Shown: one piece after another, positions 16,426 through 24,044 of the stretch
How the letters are laid out: every line of letters begins with the position of its first letter
Position numbering within the stretch: position 1 is the stretch's first letter
Assembly (NCBI GenBank): GCA_035507035.1
Contig: DATJOJ010000063.1
Coordinates: 62,001-126,000, forward strand
Length of the DNA: 64,000 nucleotides
Direction of reading: 5' to 3'
Source: DATJOJ01 sp035507035
GTDB lineage: Bacteria > Acidobacteriota > Terriglobia > Terriglobales > Acidobacteriaceae
Position numbers and translations under genes: made by a program
Notes under the pieces: model-generated
What the model was told of the DNA's origin: nothing
The model's input: only the letters and a program-made list of their open reading frames with translations
Database searches by the model: none

Positions 16426-17157
16426 TTACGCGGGTTGCTGCAGTTGAGTAGAAGTGTGGAATTCCGCGGGAAGCCCGCTCTCGATTACCCTTCTAACTTT
16501 TTCCATCAAGCATTCACGCGTGCCGAAGTCCTTTGGCTCGATGGGGTCATGAAAAATGACAGTGACCGTACCCGGCTTGATGGAAAATCTGCGCTTGGGC
16601 ATGGCGTGAAAGGTTCCAGAAACGGTGACCGGCACAACAGGTACTTGGCATTCCTCGGCTAAGTAGAACGGGCCTTTTTTGAACGGGAGCAACTTTCCAT
16701 CGAAAGAGCGGCCGCCTTCGATGTAAATCGTCATGTTCAGCCCCTGCCGAACTACGTTGCGCGCGTCACGCACGGCGGCGATGCCGGCTTCGCGATTGCC
16801 GCGATTCACCGGCACCAGGGATCCCATCAGCATGGCCTTTCCCAGGAGCGGAATCTTGAATAACTCTTGCTTGACCATGACCGAGGTACGCTTGGGAATG
16901 AGGGGCAGCATCAGCGGAGGATCGATGTTGGAAATATGATTGGACATGAAGATGTAACTGCGGGAGGGATCGAGTTTCTCTAATCCAATGGCCTCTGTGC
17001 GGACTCCGGTGAGACGCACGCCGGTTTTTGCTCCCCACATGAACACGCGATACATGAAACTGATGTCACCGCTGATGAACGTCCAGGGCATGCAGACAAG
17101 CGCGGCAAAAGGCAGCATGATTCCCCAGAAGGAAAGCATGATGATGGTGCGGATCAC
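16426..17157 (-). CDS. plsC: 1-acyl-sn-glycerol-3-phosphate acyltransferase family protein
   Basis: About 243 residues from GTG 17157, preceded by GGGG seven bases upstream; a TTG at 17196 would extend it into mpl. An N-terminal membrane helix (TIIMLSFWGIMLPFAALVC) is followed by the acyltransferase motif I NHISNID (H and D catalytic pair), motif II around 'GSLVPVNRGNREAG', motif III IYIEGGRSFDG (family norm FPEGTRS) and motif IV VVPVTVSG. It should acylate lysophosphatidate at the inner membrane. It lies last in the dapF-ldcA-mpl run, so cotranscription with peptidoglycan recycling genes is likely. The EGGRS variant of motif III leaves substrate specificity open. Confidence 0.85.
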   Translation of the reverse strand: MIRTIIMLSFWGIMLPFAALVCMPWTFISGDISFMYRVFMWGAKTGVRLTGVRTEAIGLEKLDPSRSYIFMSNHISNIDPPLMLPLIPKRTSVMVKQELFKIPLLGKAMLMGSLVPVNRGNREAGIAAVRDARNVVRQGLNMTIYIEGGRSFDGKLLPFKKGPFYLAEECQVPVVPVTVSGTFHAMPKRRFSIKPGTVTVIFHDPIEPKDFGTRECLMEKVRRVIESGLPAEFHTSTQLQQPA

Positions 17158-17170
17158 AATTGAGCCCCGA

Positions 17171-18622
17171 TCATGTTGTGGTTCGCACCTCGGCAACCTG
17201 GACTTGGGCTTTGCCAGCGGCCAGCGCTTTTAAGCGCTCTGGAAGTTTCTCATAGATGCCGTCGAAGCCGCCGTTCGAGAGAATTGCCACGACGTCACCG
17301 GAGCGCATCTCGGGGGCGATCAGTTGCACGATCCCATCGACCGAGGAAATAATTCGCGCACGGCGGCCATGAGCCTGGATATCGGCCGCCACGGCTATCA
17401 AGTCAAGGCGCTCAGCCGGGGGGATCGCTTCAGACTTGAAGACGCTGGCGACAACAACTTCGTCGGCCAAGGACAAGCTTTTTGCAAGATCGTTTTGCAA
17501 AACATTCCGCCGAAGAGTATTGGAGCGCGGCTCTAAAATCGCCCATAAACGCGAACCTGGGTAGCGGGAGCGTAGCGCGGTCAGCGTGCCAGCAATCGCG
17601 GTGGGATGATGCGCAAAATCGTCAATAATGGTGACGCCGTTCACCGTGGCGCGAACCTCCAGGCGGCGCTTCACGCTCTTGAAAGTCTGCAGTGCGTGGG
17701 CAATTTTTTCGGTGGAAATGCCGTAATGAGCCGCAAGCGCAGCGGCCGCCGTGGCATTCCAGATGTTGTACTCGCCGCCGAGTGAAAACTCGAAATTCGC
17801 CCACGGCTTTCCATCACGAAGAACCGACCACGTGGAGCGCATTGACTGCAGAGCCTGATCACAAATTTGCCAATTGGCGCGAGCGGACGCTCCATAACGT
17901 TCAACTGGGCAAAAGGCGCGGGCCAAACAGCGTTCCAGGCTGTCGCCGGTATCGAAGGCGATAATGCGCCCCCGCCGCGGAACTAGATTTACCAACCGCT
18001 TGAATGCGGTTTCCACGGCGTCGAGGTCTTTGTAAATGTCGGCGTGGTCAAATTCGACCGAGGTGAGGATGACGGCGTCGGGAAAGTAGTGCAGAAATTT
18101 CGGTCCCTTGTCGAAGAAAGCGGTGTCGTACTCGTCGCCTTCGAGTATGAAGAATTTTCCACTGCCCAACTGGAAGCTGCTGCCAAAATTTTCCGCGATC
18201 CCGCCAATCAAGAATGAGGGCTGCAATCCCGCGGACTCGAAGATCCACGAAAGCATGGAAGTCGTCGTAGTCTTGCCGTGAGTGCCGGCAACCACGAGCA
18301 CTTCTTTGCCCTGAAGAAATTCGTCATGCAAAATCTGCGGCAGCGAACAAAACGGAATGCGCTTGTCGAGCACGTCTTCGAGTTCGACATTGCCACGCGA
18401 AATTGCGTTGCCAACGACAACGAGATCGGGGCGAGGATTTAAATTCTCAGGGGAGAACGGTTGCGCGACCGGGATGCCTAACGAGGCGAGGAAATCAGAC
18501 ATTGGCGGGTAAGCTGCTGCATCGGAGCCGGTCACGCGGAATCCGCGTTGTTGCAGCATGCCAGCCAACGAGGCCATGGCCGTGCCACAGATTCCGATCA
18601 GGTGAATGTGTTTTCCCGTCAT
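17171..18622 (-). CDS. mpl: UDP-N-acetylmuramate:L-alanyl-gamma-D-glutamyl-meso-diaminopimelate ligase
   Basis: 483 residues. N-terminal Rossmann 'HIHLIGICGTAMASLAGML' is the Mpl/MurC UDP-MurNAc domain. The ATP site GTHGKTTTT is near residue 111, followed by 'ILEGDEYDTAFFDKGPKF', diagnostic of Mpl rather than MurC. 'SVEFDHADIYKDLDAVETAF' and the C-terminal 'FAHHPTAIAGTLTALR' are also family marks. It re-attaches recycled tripeptide to UDP-MurNAc in the cytoplasm. It overlaps ldcA by four bases, so L,D-carboxypeptidase and Mpl, two consecutive recycling steps, are translationally coupled. Confidence 0.93.
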   Translation of the reverse strand: MTGKHIHLIGICGTAMASLAGMLQQRGFRVTGSDAAAYPPMSDFLASLGIPVAQPFSPENLNPRPDLVVVGNAISRGNVELEDVLDKRIPFCSLPQILHDEFLQGKEVLVVAGTHGKTTTTSMLSWIFESAGLQPSFLIGGIAENFGSSFQLGSGKFFILEGDEYDTAFFDKGPKFLHYFPDAVILTSVEFDHADIYKDLDAVETAFKRLVNLVPRRGRIIAFDTGDSLERCLARAFCPVERYGASARANWQICDQALQSMRSTWSVLRDGKPWANFEFSLGGEYNIWNATAAAALAAHYGISTEKIAHALQTFKSVKRRLEVRATVNGVTIIDDFAHHPTAIAGTLTALRSRYPGSRLWAILEPRSNTLRRNVLQNDLAKSLSLADEVVVASVFKSEAIPPAERLDLIAVAADIQAHGRRARIISSVDGIVQLIAPEMRSGDVVAILSNGGFDGIYEKLPERLKALAAGKAQVQVAEVRTTT

Positions 18623-19608
18623 GACTTTTGCCTGGCGGCGTGACTCGTCGGCATCGCTGTGGTTGCCGGCTCCAGGATTCTAAAGCTGGAACGCGCACCG
18701 GAAACCTGCAGCTCAGCCTGAACGCCGATGGGCAACGTGAGATTTTCGCGTGAGACGTGGCCGGACCGCAACCCGTAAATCACAGGAACACCGAGTGGGT
18801 CGACAACGCGTTTGATCACATCCTGCAGCGTGTAGCCCTGGTTCGCGTGCTGGATGCAATCGAGCATCTCCCCGAAGATGATGCCGCGGACCCCGTCGAG
18901 CTTTCCCGCCAATTTTAAGTGCATCAACATGCGATCGATCTGGTAGGGTTTTTCGGCGACGTCTTCCATGAAAAGAATGCATCCGTCGGTTTGGATTTCA
19001 TATGGCGTGCCCAAGGATGCGACGAGCAGGGACAAGCAGCCGCCATATAGGATGCCCTTCCCAGCCCCGTCGGCCAACGCGGTGACCCCCGATTGCGGTC
19101 CTAAATTGAAGTCCCAATCGCGCGCGCCCGCGGTGGCGTTGCGCCAGGAATGCAGATCGACGCCATTGGGGTCGGAGAAACTTTTCGTGACCATCGGCCC
19201 GTGAAAGGTGATGAGACCGGTGGCATCGGTGAAATAGGTGAGCAACGTCGTCACGTCGCTGGCACCTACGAAAATCTTGGGATGGGACTTGATTTTGTTG
19301 AGATCGACTTTTTCTAGGAGATAGTTCGTCCCATAACCGCCGCGGGCGCAGATGACCGCGCGTATCTCGGGCCGTTCAAACATCTCTTCCAATTCCCGTG
19401 CTCGACGCTCCACCGTTCCCGCGAAATAAAGCTCCTGCTCAAGAATGGAATCAAAATAAAACGGCTTGTAGCCGAGGCGGCGAAGTCCCTCGCAGCCGCT
19501 GAGCAGCATATCGCGCTTGATGTTGCTGGCGGGCGCAATGATTCCGATGGTGTCGCCCGGCTGCAGCGCGGGCGGCTTGATTCGTGGCGGGGTTGGGGTA
19601 GGCGGCAT
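18619..19608 (-). CDS. ldcA: Muramoyltetrapeptide L,D-carboxypeptidase (peptidase S66)
   Basis: 329 residues with the S66 fold: 'LQPGDTIGIIAPASNI' at the N-terminus, the nucleophile Ser in FVGASDVTTLL, the Glu in GIIFGEMLD and the His in GLRSGHVSREN. 'ICARGGYGTNYLLEKVDL' is the substrate-loop signature. It trims the terminal D-Ala from recycled tetrapeptides, yielding the tripeptide that Mpl uses. It lacks a signal peptide, fitting a cytoplasmic recycling role. It sits 13 bases downstream of dapF and overlaps mpl. Confidence 0.9.
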   Translation of the reverse strand: MPPTPTPPRIKPPALQPGDTIGIIAPASNIKRDMLLSGCEGLRRLGYKPFYFDSILEQELYFAGTVERRARELEEMFERPEIRAVICARGGYGTNYLLEKVDLNKIKSHPKIFVGASDVTTLLTYFTDATGLITFHGPMVTKSFSDPNGVDLHSWRNATAGARDWDFNLGPQSGVTALADGAGKGILYGGCLSLLVASLGTPYEIQTDGCILFMEDVAEKPYQIDRMLMHLKLAGKLDGVRGIIFGEMLDCIQHANQGYTLQDVIKRVVDPLGVPVIYGLRSGHVSRENLTLPIGVQAELQVSGARSSFRILEPATTAMPTSHAARQKS

Positions 19609-19621
19609 CTGAATGAAAATC

Positions 19622-20407
19622 TTAAATGAAAAACTCTCCGCGACAGATTAGCTGTGCCGGCCCACGCAGAAAAACTTCACGCTCCCAGCGTACAGATTGC
19701 AATCCACCAGGAGTGTGCACGCGCACCGGCGACGCAGCTTTACCGGTTGCGACTGCTGCCACCGCGGCGGCTGAAGAACCGGTGCCGGAAGACCGGGTTT
19801 CGCCGACGCCGCGTTCAAAAAAGCGGACGTCGATATTTTCTTTGTCACCAATGTTTACGAATTCGACATTCATCCCATGCTTGAAGTCGTGGTGACGGCC
19901 GATTTCGGCCGCTTCCGCCTGCCATCCCGGGACAAACTCGTTCACAAAAACCACGTAATGCGGGTTCCCCATCGACACCGGAATGCCGCGAACTTCGCGA
20001 AAGGCCAGTTTGATGGGAAACTCATCTCCCACCTGCGGTTCGCCCATGGCGATCTCAAATTCATACTCGGTTTCGCGACGCGAAGTGAGGGTGCAGGTTT
20101 TGAGGCCGGCACCGGTACGAATGACTAATTTCTCTTTGGCTTGCTCCGAGCAGAGATAAGCCGCGACACAGCGGGTGCCGTTTCCGGAGATTTCGGCTTC
20201 CGAGCCGTCGGCGTTGAAAAGGCGCGCGCGAATGTCGGCATCCTGGGCCGGAAACAACCATTCAACTCCGTCGGCGCCAATGCCCTGATGACGATCGCAG
20301 ATTCGACGGCTGAATGCGGCGAGATCCGGTTGGGCGTGCATGCCATCGATGATCAGGAAATCATTGCCGCAAGCGCTGGCCTTCACGAACGGAATGGTGG
20401 GACTCAT
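19622..20407 (-). CDS. dapF: Diaminopimelate epimerase-like protein, second catalytic Cys replaced by Ser
   Basis: 261 residues with the duplicated DapF fold. The first catalytic cysteine is present (GNGTRC, C80). The second motif, normally GAGETxACGTG, reads GVGETRSSGTG with Ser at position 207 (codon at 19787-19789 on the minus strand is TCC). The N-terminal motif is KASACGNDF instead of the usual KMHGLGNDF. Other marks are 'GIGADGVEWL' and 'SMGNPHYVVFV'. By context (ldcA, mpl) its substrate should be LL/meso-diaminopimelate. The substitution could mean altered chemistry, a lineage-specific active site, or a second true DapF elsewhere. Confidence 0.8.
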   Translation of the reverse strand: MSPTIPFVKASACGNDFLIIDGMHAQPDLAAFSRRICDRHQGIGADGVEWLFPAQDADIRARLFNADGSEAEISGNGTRCVAAYLCSEQAKEKLVIRTGAGLKTCTLTSRRETEYEFEIAMGEPQVGDEFPIKLAFREVRGIPVSMGNPHYVVFVNEFVPGWQAEAAEIGRHHDFKHGMNVEFVNIGDKENIDVRFFERGVGETRSSGTGSSAAAVAAVATGKAASPVRVHTPGGLQSVRWEREVFLRGPAQLICRGEFFI

Positions 20408-20440
20408 GACGAGCGCACCAGCACGAGGACGTTTCTAAGT

Positions 20441-20503
20441 TTCGGTCGCACTTGAGAACTGGCCATGGAAGCGTGGTTGGCAAGATTCTAACATTCGGTC
20501 GCA
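20441..20503. promoter_or_regulatory. Direct repeats upstream of dapF
   Basis: TTCGGTCGCA occurs at 20441-20450 and 20494-20503, 53 bp apart (about five helical turns), in the 116-bp gap between the glycosyltransferase stop and the dapF start. They may be binding sites for a regulator of an internal promoter. A separate 12-bp palindrome CGCGTTAACGCG (20520-20531) overlaps the glycosyltransferase stop. Confidence 0.3.
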
Positions 20504-20523
20504 AATCGCCGTTTGCGTACGCG

Positions 20524-22182
20524 TTAACGCGGTTGATTACTCTCTGCTCTATGCGTCCAATAAACGGTGGCGGCGGGCTGACCGACGGTGTGAACCACGA
20601 CCATCGAAGTCAGGTTTTGCTTGTTGACCTGGACAGAGACAGGGTCGCCTGCGATGGCCACGACGTAGTCCACGTAGTGGTGAGGATCGGCCAGAGCCCG
20701 ATCCCAGAGGCCTTCGGGATCAAATGTCTTTTTCCAGGGGCGATGATTGGTTTCGTTGATCACGCGGCGCAATGGGATGCCGGCGTCCTGCAAGGCCCCG
20801 ACGTGATCGCCGAGATACATGAGAAGGGTTGAGTCGCGAGGCAACTTGACGAGTGTCGAAGCCAGGCCATTTTCGAACGCGATGCGGGTGCGCGAATTAG
20901 CCCAGGCTTCCCGGTAGCAGATCGGCTGAGCTCTCCAGATGCAGGCATAGCTAGCGGCGATTATCGCAACGATGACGAGCAGGATTGCAGTTCTTGCGGA
21001 GGGCTGCGGGATTTTGATCAAAAGGAAATGAACGGCGACCGCGAGGAAAACAACGAATGCGGGCAGGAGCTGGATCCCATATCGCACGTTGTAATAGTTG
21101 AATGGCCACCATTCCGGTAGATGGATGGGCACGCTGCCGTAAGAGATTGTCAGCGTGTAGAACACGAGAGGAAGCAGGAACAATAAAAGCGGCCACTGAT
21201 TTCGCCGGAGAAAGATGGTCACGATTCCTGACATGAGCAGAATCAGCCAAAGTTTTTGTAGCCAGCCTTCGGCAATATTGTCTTCGGCGGATTTCAACAA
21301 GTAACTGAAAGCGACCGGGATGCTGTGCCAGCCGGGCTGGGGCGAGGGCGTGGCTAGTTCGGCCCGTTGCTCAATCGCCTGCGCTGAATATGGGCCATTC
21401 GCGAACTCCAAAGGATTGCGATAGACAATTCCGTTATAGGCGAGCCACAAGGCCGGTGCAGCCACAGCCAAGAGCAGAAATTTAGCGAAGGCCCGACCAA
21501 ACTTTTCCCGCGCAGGTTGCGACTTAACCATTACGACCGTCCCGGCGAGACAAAGCACCATCGCGAGGACCCAGCCGTCATAACGGGTCAGACATGCGGC
21601 AGCAACACAGAGTCCGCATTTCGTCAACGAAGAGCCAGCTTGAAAGGTTGGTTTCGGACGCGAGATCGTTTGCAAGAAGTCGCTGAAGTGCACAACCGAC
21701 CAGATCGCGAACGCGAGGTATAACGCCTCCGTCATCGCGGTGGTTTGAAGGTAAACCAAGTTCGGATTCGCAGCGAACGCGATCGCGCCGAACCAGGCAA
21801 TTAGCCTTGAATTTGTGTCTGGCGTGGAGGGAAAGCTAAGAATTCCACGCAAGAGGCGAAATATCCCCGCCGTCGCGAATACGTAGGCGCACATGGACGG
21901 GATCGAGCCAGCGATTCCCGTTTGCCAGGCTGAATCAGAAAACAGAAAGGGAATCATCAGCAGATGAGGCAGCGGCAACCAGACGGTGCCGAGTTGCAGA
22001 AGTCCGGGCGTCTGCGAGTCGATGACGCGGCGCGCAATATTGATGTGTCCGACCGCATCTCCGTAGAGAAGCAGGTCGCCACGGCGAAAATAAAACAGAA
22101 ATGCCAGCAAGGAGGCGGCAGCCGCGATCTGGCTGACCAGACTGGTCTCGCGGTCCCAACGATCCGTAGGTTGAGCCTTCAT
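20524..22182 (-). CDS. Polytopic membrane protein, GT-C (ArnT/GT39-like) glycosyltransferase candidate
   Basis: 552 residues with roughly ten or more membrane spans and a periplasmic C-terminal domain. The first loop has 'GDAVGHINIARRVID', the acidic/His motif position typical of GT-C lipid-dependent glycosyltransferases, followed by 'GTVWLPLPHLLMIPF'. It probably moves a sugar from a polyprenyl-phosphate donor to an envelope acceptor. The start overlaps the pfkB stop by four bases (ATGA on the minus strand). The acceptor is unknown. Confidence 0.7.
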   Translation of the reverse strand: MKAQPTDRWDRETSLVSQIAAAASLLAFLFYFRRGDLLLYGDAVGHINIARRVIDSQTPGLLQLGTVWLPLPHLLMIPFLFSDSAWQTGIAGSIPSMCAYVFATAGIFRLLRGILSFPSTPDTNSRLIAWFGAIAFAANPNLVYLQTTAMTEALYLAFAIWSVVHFSDFLQTISRPKPTFQAGSSLTKCGLCVAAACLTRYDGWVLAMVLCLAGTVVMVKSQPAREKFGRAFAKFLLLAVAAPALWLAYNGIVYRNPLEFANGPYSAQAIEQRAELATPSPQPGWHSIPVAFSYLLKSAEDNIAEGWLQKLWLILLMSGIVTIFLRRNQWPLLLFLLPLVFYTLTISYGSVPIHLPEWWPFNYYNVRYGIQLLPAFVVFLAVAVHFLLIKIPQPSARTAILLVIVAIIAASYACIWRAQPICYREAWANSRTRIAFENGLASTLVKLPRDSTLLMYLGDHVGALQDAGIPLRRVINETNHRPWKKTFDPEGLWDRALADPHHYVDYVVAIAGDPVSVQVNKQNLTSMVVVHTVGQPAATVYWTHRAESNQPR

Positions 22183-23102
22183 CCCAAGTGAGTGAGTTCG
22201 CGGAAGACTTGGAAGCGGCCCTCAATTTCGTCGCGGGTGAGCGATTGCAGACGCTCAGTCCCAAAGCGCTCGACCGCGAACGAGCCCATGACTCCACCAT
22301 AGAAGAGTGCACGCTTCAATACTTCGCGGTTGATCTCGGGTTGCGAAGCGATATAACCCATGAAGCCGCCGGCAAACGAATCTCCCGCGCCGGTGGGGTC
22401 CTTTACCTCTTCGATGGGCAGAGCGGGGGCGCGAAAAGGATGGCTGCCGATGCCGAAAGCGCCTTCACGGAAAAAGATGGTCGCGCCGTACTCGCCATGC
22501 TTGATGACCAGCGCCTGAGGCCCCATGGCGAGCACCTTCTTTGCGGCGCGCGGCAGACCCCGCTCGTTGGCGAGCATTTTTGCTTCGCCGTCATTGATAA
22601 GCAGCACATTGATCAGCTTGAGGGTTTCGACGAGTTGCGGGCGCGTGCCTTGAATCCAGAAATTCATGGTGTCGCCGCCAGTCAGGCGGACTTTGTCCAT
22701 TTCTAGCCGCACCGCAGTTTGGAGATCGGGATGAATGTTGCCAAGAAACAAAAATTCTGTGTCTGCGTATTCCGGAGGGATGCGCGGCTGGAAACGTTCA
22801 AAAACGTTCAACTCGGTGAAATCGGTTTTCGCTTCGTTGAGGTTGTCGAGATATTGACCACCCCACCGAAAGGTTTTGCCCTTGGCACGTTCAATGCCGC
22901 GGGTATCGATGCCGCGTTTCTTCAGGACACTTTCGTGTTCCGCAGCAAAGTCCTCGCCGACCACGGCGACAACGCGCACTTGCGTGAAGTAGCTGGCGGC
23001 CAAAGAGAAATATGTGGCGGAGCCGCCAAGAATGTTTTCCACCCGCCCCGAGGGCGTGGCGATCGAGTCGAAGGCAATGGAACCTACGGCAAGAATGCTC
23101 AT
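22179..23102 (-). CDS. PfkB-family sugar/nucleoside kinase
   Basis: 307 residues. It opens 'ILAVGSIAFDSI' with GGSATYFSLAAS (the GG substrate-lid region) and has the C-terminal DPTGAGDSFAGGF signature, which carries the catalytic Asp and anion hole. It lies four bases downstream of mtnP and overlaps the glycosyltransferase gene. Family members phosphorylate ribose, adenosine, fructose and related sugars. Coupling with mtnP suggests a nucleoside or ribose-type substrate in purine/methylthio salvage, which is inference. Confidence 0.85.
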   Translation of the reverse strand: MSILAVGSIAFDSIATPSGRVENILGGSATYFSLAASYFTQVRVVAVVGEDFAAEHESVLKKRGIDTRGIERAKGKTFRWGGQYLDNLNEAKTDFTELNVFERFQPRIPPEYADTEFLFLGNIHPDLQTAVRLEMDKVRLTGGDTMNFWIQGTRPQLVETLKLINVLLINDGEAKMLANERGLPRAAKKVLAMGPQALVIKHGEYGATIFFREGAFGIGSHPFRAPALPIEEVKDPTGAGDSFAGGFMGYIASQPEINREVLKRALFYGGVMGSFAVERFGTERLQSLTRDEIEGRFQVFRELTHLG

Positions 23103-23106
23103 CAGG

Positions 23107-23976
23107 TTAATTTTTCTCCAGGTACTTGGCGAGAATGAGTTTCAATTTCTCCCGCGTGGCTGCGGTGATTTTCGAACGTTCGGTAATGATGGCATGAGCC
23201 AGCGCAGACCCGCATTTACAGCTTCGGCCCCTTGGCATTGCAGCAACGGATTCACGCACGACACGGCAGGCGTGCTCGGCATTTTTCATCAGAACAGAGA
23301 CAACCTGGTCGACGGTCACGGAATCGTGCTCAGGATGCCAGCAGTCATAATCGGTGACCATAGCGACGGTCACGTAGCAGATCTCAGCTTCGCGGGCTAA
23401 CTTGGCTTCCTGCAGGTTCGTCATTCCGATCACGTCCATGCCCCAACCGCGGTAGACGTTGGACTCAGCGCGGGTCGAAAACTGCGGACCCTCCATGCAG
23501 AGGTAGGTTCCGCCCTGTTTGGCGGTGACGCCGGATTTCTTGCAGGCAGCTTCGACGACGCGGGTCAGTTCGGCGCAGACGGGATCGGCCATGGCGACGT
23601 GAACGGCGATGCCATCGCCGAAGAAAGTGTCGATGCGATGGCGAGTGCGATCGAAAAACTGATCGGGAATTACGAAGTCGAGCGGCTTGTGCTCCTCCTT
23701 GAGTGATCCCACGGCGGACATAGAGAGGATGCGTTCGACGCCGAGCTGTTTGAAACCGTAAATGTTGGCACGAAAATTAATTTCTGTGGGCAGAATACGA
23801 TGCCCGCGACCGTGGCGCGCGAGGAATGCGACTTTGCGGCCTTCGAGAGTGCCCAGAACGTAGGCGTCCGACGGATCGCCGAAGGGCGTTTTTTGCTGCA
23901 CCTCATGGACTTCGGTCAATCCGGGCATGGAATAAAGCCCAGAGCCGCCGATAATACCGATTTCCGCTTGCGCCAA
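23107..23976 (-). CDS. mtnP: S-methyl-5'-thioadenosine phosphorylase
   Basis: 289 residues. Opens 'EIGIIGGSGLYSMPGL', then 'LARHGRGHRILPTEINFRAN' (phosphate-binding RHG/H), 'SMSAVGSLKEEHKPLDFVIPDQFFDRT' and 'CMEGPQFSTRAESN', the purine-phosphorylase substrate motif. 'MTNLQEAKLAREAEICY' is the Asn/Asp-less base-site stretch typical of MTAP. It splits methylthioadenosine to adenine and methylthioribose-1-phosphate. It is first in the minus-strand run that continues to plsC. mtnA or the later salvage genes are not in the window. Confidence 0.92.
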   Translation of the reverse strand: MAQAEIGIIGGSGLYSMPGLTEVHEVQQKTPFGDPSDAYVLGTLEGRKVAFLARHGRGHRILPTEINFRANIYGFKQLGVERILSMSAVGSLKEEHKPLDFVIPDQFFDRTRHRIDTFFGDGIAVHVAMADPVCAELTRVVEAACKKSGVTAKQGGTYLCMEGPQFSTRAESNVYRGWGMDVIGMTNLQEAKLAREAEICYVTVAMVTDYDCWHPEHDSVTVDQVVSVLMKNAEHACRVVRESVAAMPRGRSCKCGSALAHAIITERSKITAATREKLKLILAKYLEKN

Positions 23977-24044
23977 ACGTCCTCCTAGAAGGATTCGCTG
24001 CAGATGTGCAAACCAGTGATTATACCGAAGAGTTCGAAGTCACT

